Assembly (NCBI GenBank): GCA_022360275.1
Contig: JAKSDC010000064.1
Span: forward strand, 1-14,716
Direction: 5' to 3'
DNA from: Chlorobiales bacterium
Lineage (GTDB): Bacteria > Bacteroidota > Chlorobiia > Chlorobiales > Chlorobiaceae
DNA length: 14,716 bases
The notes below the pieces were generated by a model, which was not told where the DNA came from, searched no databases, and was given only the letters and a program-made list of their open reading frames with translations. A program made the position numbers and the translations under genes. Shown in pieces: positions 13,498-14,716 of the stretch (its first letter is position 1; every line of letters begins with the position of its first letter).

Positions 13498-13833
13498 ATG
13501 AGCCAGCAGTATTACGAAACAAAAGACCTTCAGGACTTCTCCAACATTGACGAGTTCGCTCATGAACAGGGGAAGAAGTTTTTCGACTACTACCTTTCTT
13601 CAACATCTGCAGGCAAGCTGACGGAAAAAGAGAAGGCGCTGATCGCTCTGGCGGTGGCCACTGTGAGGCACTGTCCTTACTGTATCGATGTGTATACAAA
13701 CAAGTGTCTTTCTCTCGGTGTAGGGAACGATGAGATGATGGAAGCCATTCATGTCGGAGCTGCAATGGTGGCAGGGGACACGCTTGCGCATGCGACACAG
13801 ATGCGCAAGATTGTCAAGCAGAAAGAGATGTAG
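13498..13833 (+). CDS. Arsenosugar biosynthesis-associated peroxidase-like protein (AhpD/CMD fold)
   Basis: 111 residues with the carboxymuconolactone decarboxylase/AhpD-like helical fold. Central motif: LTEKEKALIALAVATV followed by HCPYCIDVYTNKC, with redox cysteine pair Cys 59 and Cys 62 and a third Cys 70. Classical AhpD has CxxCxxxH; here the histidine position is Tyr 66, which I recall as typical of the subgroup found beside arsS. The role in that subgroup is not established; reductant or thiol chemistry for the arsenic intermediate is a guess. ATG 13498 has no clear ribosome site. The radical SAM gene starts 10 bp after its stop, so the two are almost certainly translated together. Confidence 0.85.
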   Translation: MSQQYYETKDLQDFSNIDEFAHEQGKKFFDYYLSSTSAGKLTEKEKALIALAVATVRHCPYCIDVYTNKCLSLGVGNDEMMEAIHVGAAMVAGDTLAHATQMRKIVKQKEM

Positions 13834-13843
13834 ATGAGCTACA

Positions 13844-14716
13844 ATGGAACAAAAGGAACTGCTCGACCGAATGGATTCTTCTCAGTTGTTTACCGAACAG
13901 CTTAAAGCATGTTCGGCATATCCGTTGTATGCACAGTCTGTAGAGATACTTCAAATGAATATCACCCGCCGCTGCAATCTTTCTTGCAGGCATTGTCACG
14001 TGGAAGCTTCTCCGAATCGTTCCGAGGAGATGAGCAGACTCGATATGGAGGCATGCCTGCGTGCAGCCTCCCGTCCGGAAATAAAAACGCTGGATATTAC
14101 CGGCGGAGCTCCGGAGATGCATCCCCATCTTGCATGGTTTCTCCAAGAAGCGGCGGGGATGCGGAAACGTCTGCTTGTCCGCAGCAATGCTGCTATACTT
14201 CTCGATAAAAAATATGAGCATTTTCTCGACATATACGCAGAGGCTGCGGCAGAGGTTGTTGTTTCCCTGCCGAGTCTTCATCGTGATCGAACCGAGAGAA
14301 TGCGTGGAGCGGATATTTTCGACAGGATTATTGCAGCTCTCCGTGAATTAAATTCTCGCGGGTACGGCAAACCTGATACAGGGCTTGTTCTTGATTTGGT
14401 CCATAATCCCGTCGGCGCATTTCTTCCAGGGGCGCAACAATCTTTGGAGGAAGAGTATAAAGTCAGACTGCGCCGGGATTACGGCATTGATTTTAACCGC
14501 CTGTATTGTCTGACAAACTGTCCAGTCGGCCGCTATCTTGATTTTCTCAAACGCAGCGGGAATCTCGAGCAATATATCGGTTTACTGAAGGAAGCATTCA
14601 ACTCCGCTGCTGTCGAGAGTGTCATGTGCCGCACAACACTGTCCGTCGCACCCGACGGGCAGTTATTCGACTGCGATTTCAACCAGATCCTCGACCTGTC
14701 CCTCTCTTCCGACGCA
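13844..14716 (+). CDS. arsS: ArsS-like radical SAM protein, arsenosugar biosynthesis (3' partial)
   Basis: Open to the right edge; 291 residues visible from ATG 13844, the first ATG after an in-frame stop at 13835. Radical SAM signature CxxxCxxC at Cys 44, 48, 51 (RRCNLSCRHC), with the SAM-binding GGAP at 87-90. The following part matches the ArsS/DUF3641 C-terminal region: LVLDLVHNPVGAFLPGAQ, YGIDFNRLYCLTNCPVGR, MCRTTLSV and DGQLFDCDFNQ. Family knowledge: ArsS attaches the deoxyadenosyl group of SAM to dimethylated arsenic, giving the precursor of arsenosugars. The methyltransferase ArsM is not in view. Differences from the pattern I remember: SLPS (151-154) where SLPC is usual, and TNCP (224-227) where TNMP is usual. 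Only the C-terminal tail is missing. Confidence 0.85.
   Translation, partial: MEQKELLDRMDSSQLFTEQLKACSAYPLYAQSVEILQMNITRRCNLSCRHCHVEASPNRSEEMSRLDMEACLRAASRPEIKTLDITGGAPEMHPHLAWFLQEAAGMRKRLLVRSNAAILLDKKYEHFLDIYAEAAAEVVVSLPSLHRDRTERMRGADIFDRIIAALRELNSRGYGKPDTGLVLDLVHNPVGAFLPGAQQSLEEEYKVRLRRDYGIDFNRLYCLTNCPVGRYLDFLKRSGNLEQYIGLLKEAFNSAAVESVMCRTTLSVAPDGQLFDCDFNQILDLSLSSDA

Overview
The window looks like chromosome of a green sulfur bacterium (Chlorobiaceae; a Prosthecochloris-, Chlorobaculum- or Chlorobium-like organism). The main reason is a qmoB-qmoC pair, the quinone-interacting membrane oxidoreductase that works with APS reductase in sulfur metabolism. It sits among ordinary housekeeping genes of a Gram-negative bacterium with many weak Shine-Dalgarno sites. 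Sulfate reducers also carry qmo genes, so the lineage is an inference from gene content, not a proof.

Layout. Positions 1-3408 (+) hold the 3' part of qmoB (its start lies off the left edge) and a complete qmoC, separated by a 102-bp gap with an imperfect hairpin. A strong intrinsic terminator follows qmoC. It forms the left end of a 218-bp element with inverted-repeat ends (3444-3661) that resembles a miniature transposable element. Next come a small zinc-ribbon-like protein (-), a palindromic dispersed-repeat-like element (4113-4230), a YkgJ-type cysteine-cluster protein (+), a GC/AT palindrome between converging genes, and a DsrE-type sulfur-relay-like protein (-).

Positions 5691-9296 (+) hold mutS2, then pgsA and pgpA, which encode consecutive steps of phosphatidylglycerol synthesis. 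pgpA runs 70 bp into the 3' end of the convergent dxs gene. dxs and the upstream yjbQ (both -) share a loose thiamine-diphosphate theme: DXS needs the cofactor and YjbQ homologues can have thiamine-phosphate synthase activity. A divergent gene (12124-12735, +) encodes a secreted outer-membrane barrel resembling PagL-type lipid A deacylases.

After 330 bp without a convincing gene, the right end (13066-14716, +) holds a VOC/glyoxalase-fold protein, an AhpD/carboxymuconolactone-decarboxylase-fold protein and a radical SAM enzyme open at the right edge. The last two match the arsenosugar-biosynthesis pair (peroxidase-like protein plus ArsS). The radical SAM protein differs from the typical ArsS pattern at some cysteine positions as I remember it. 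No tRNA, rRNA, CRISPR array or intact transposase was seen.
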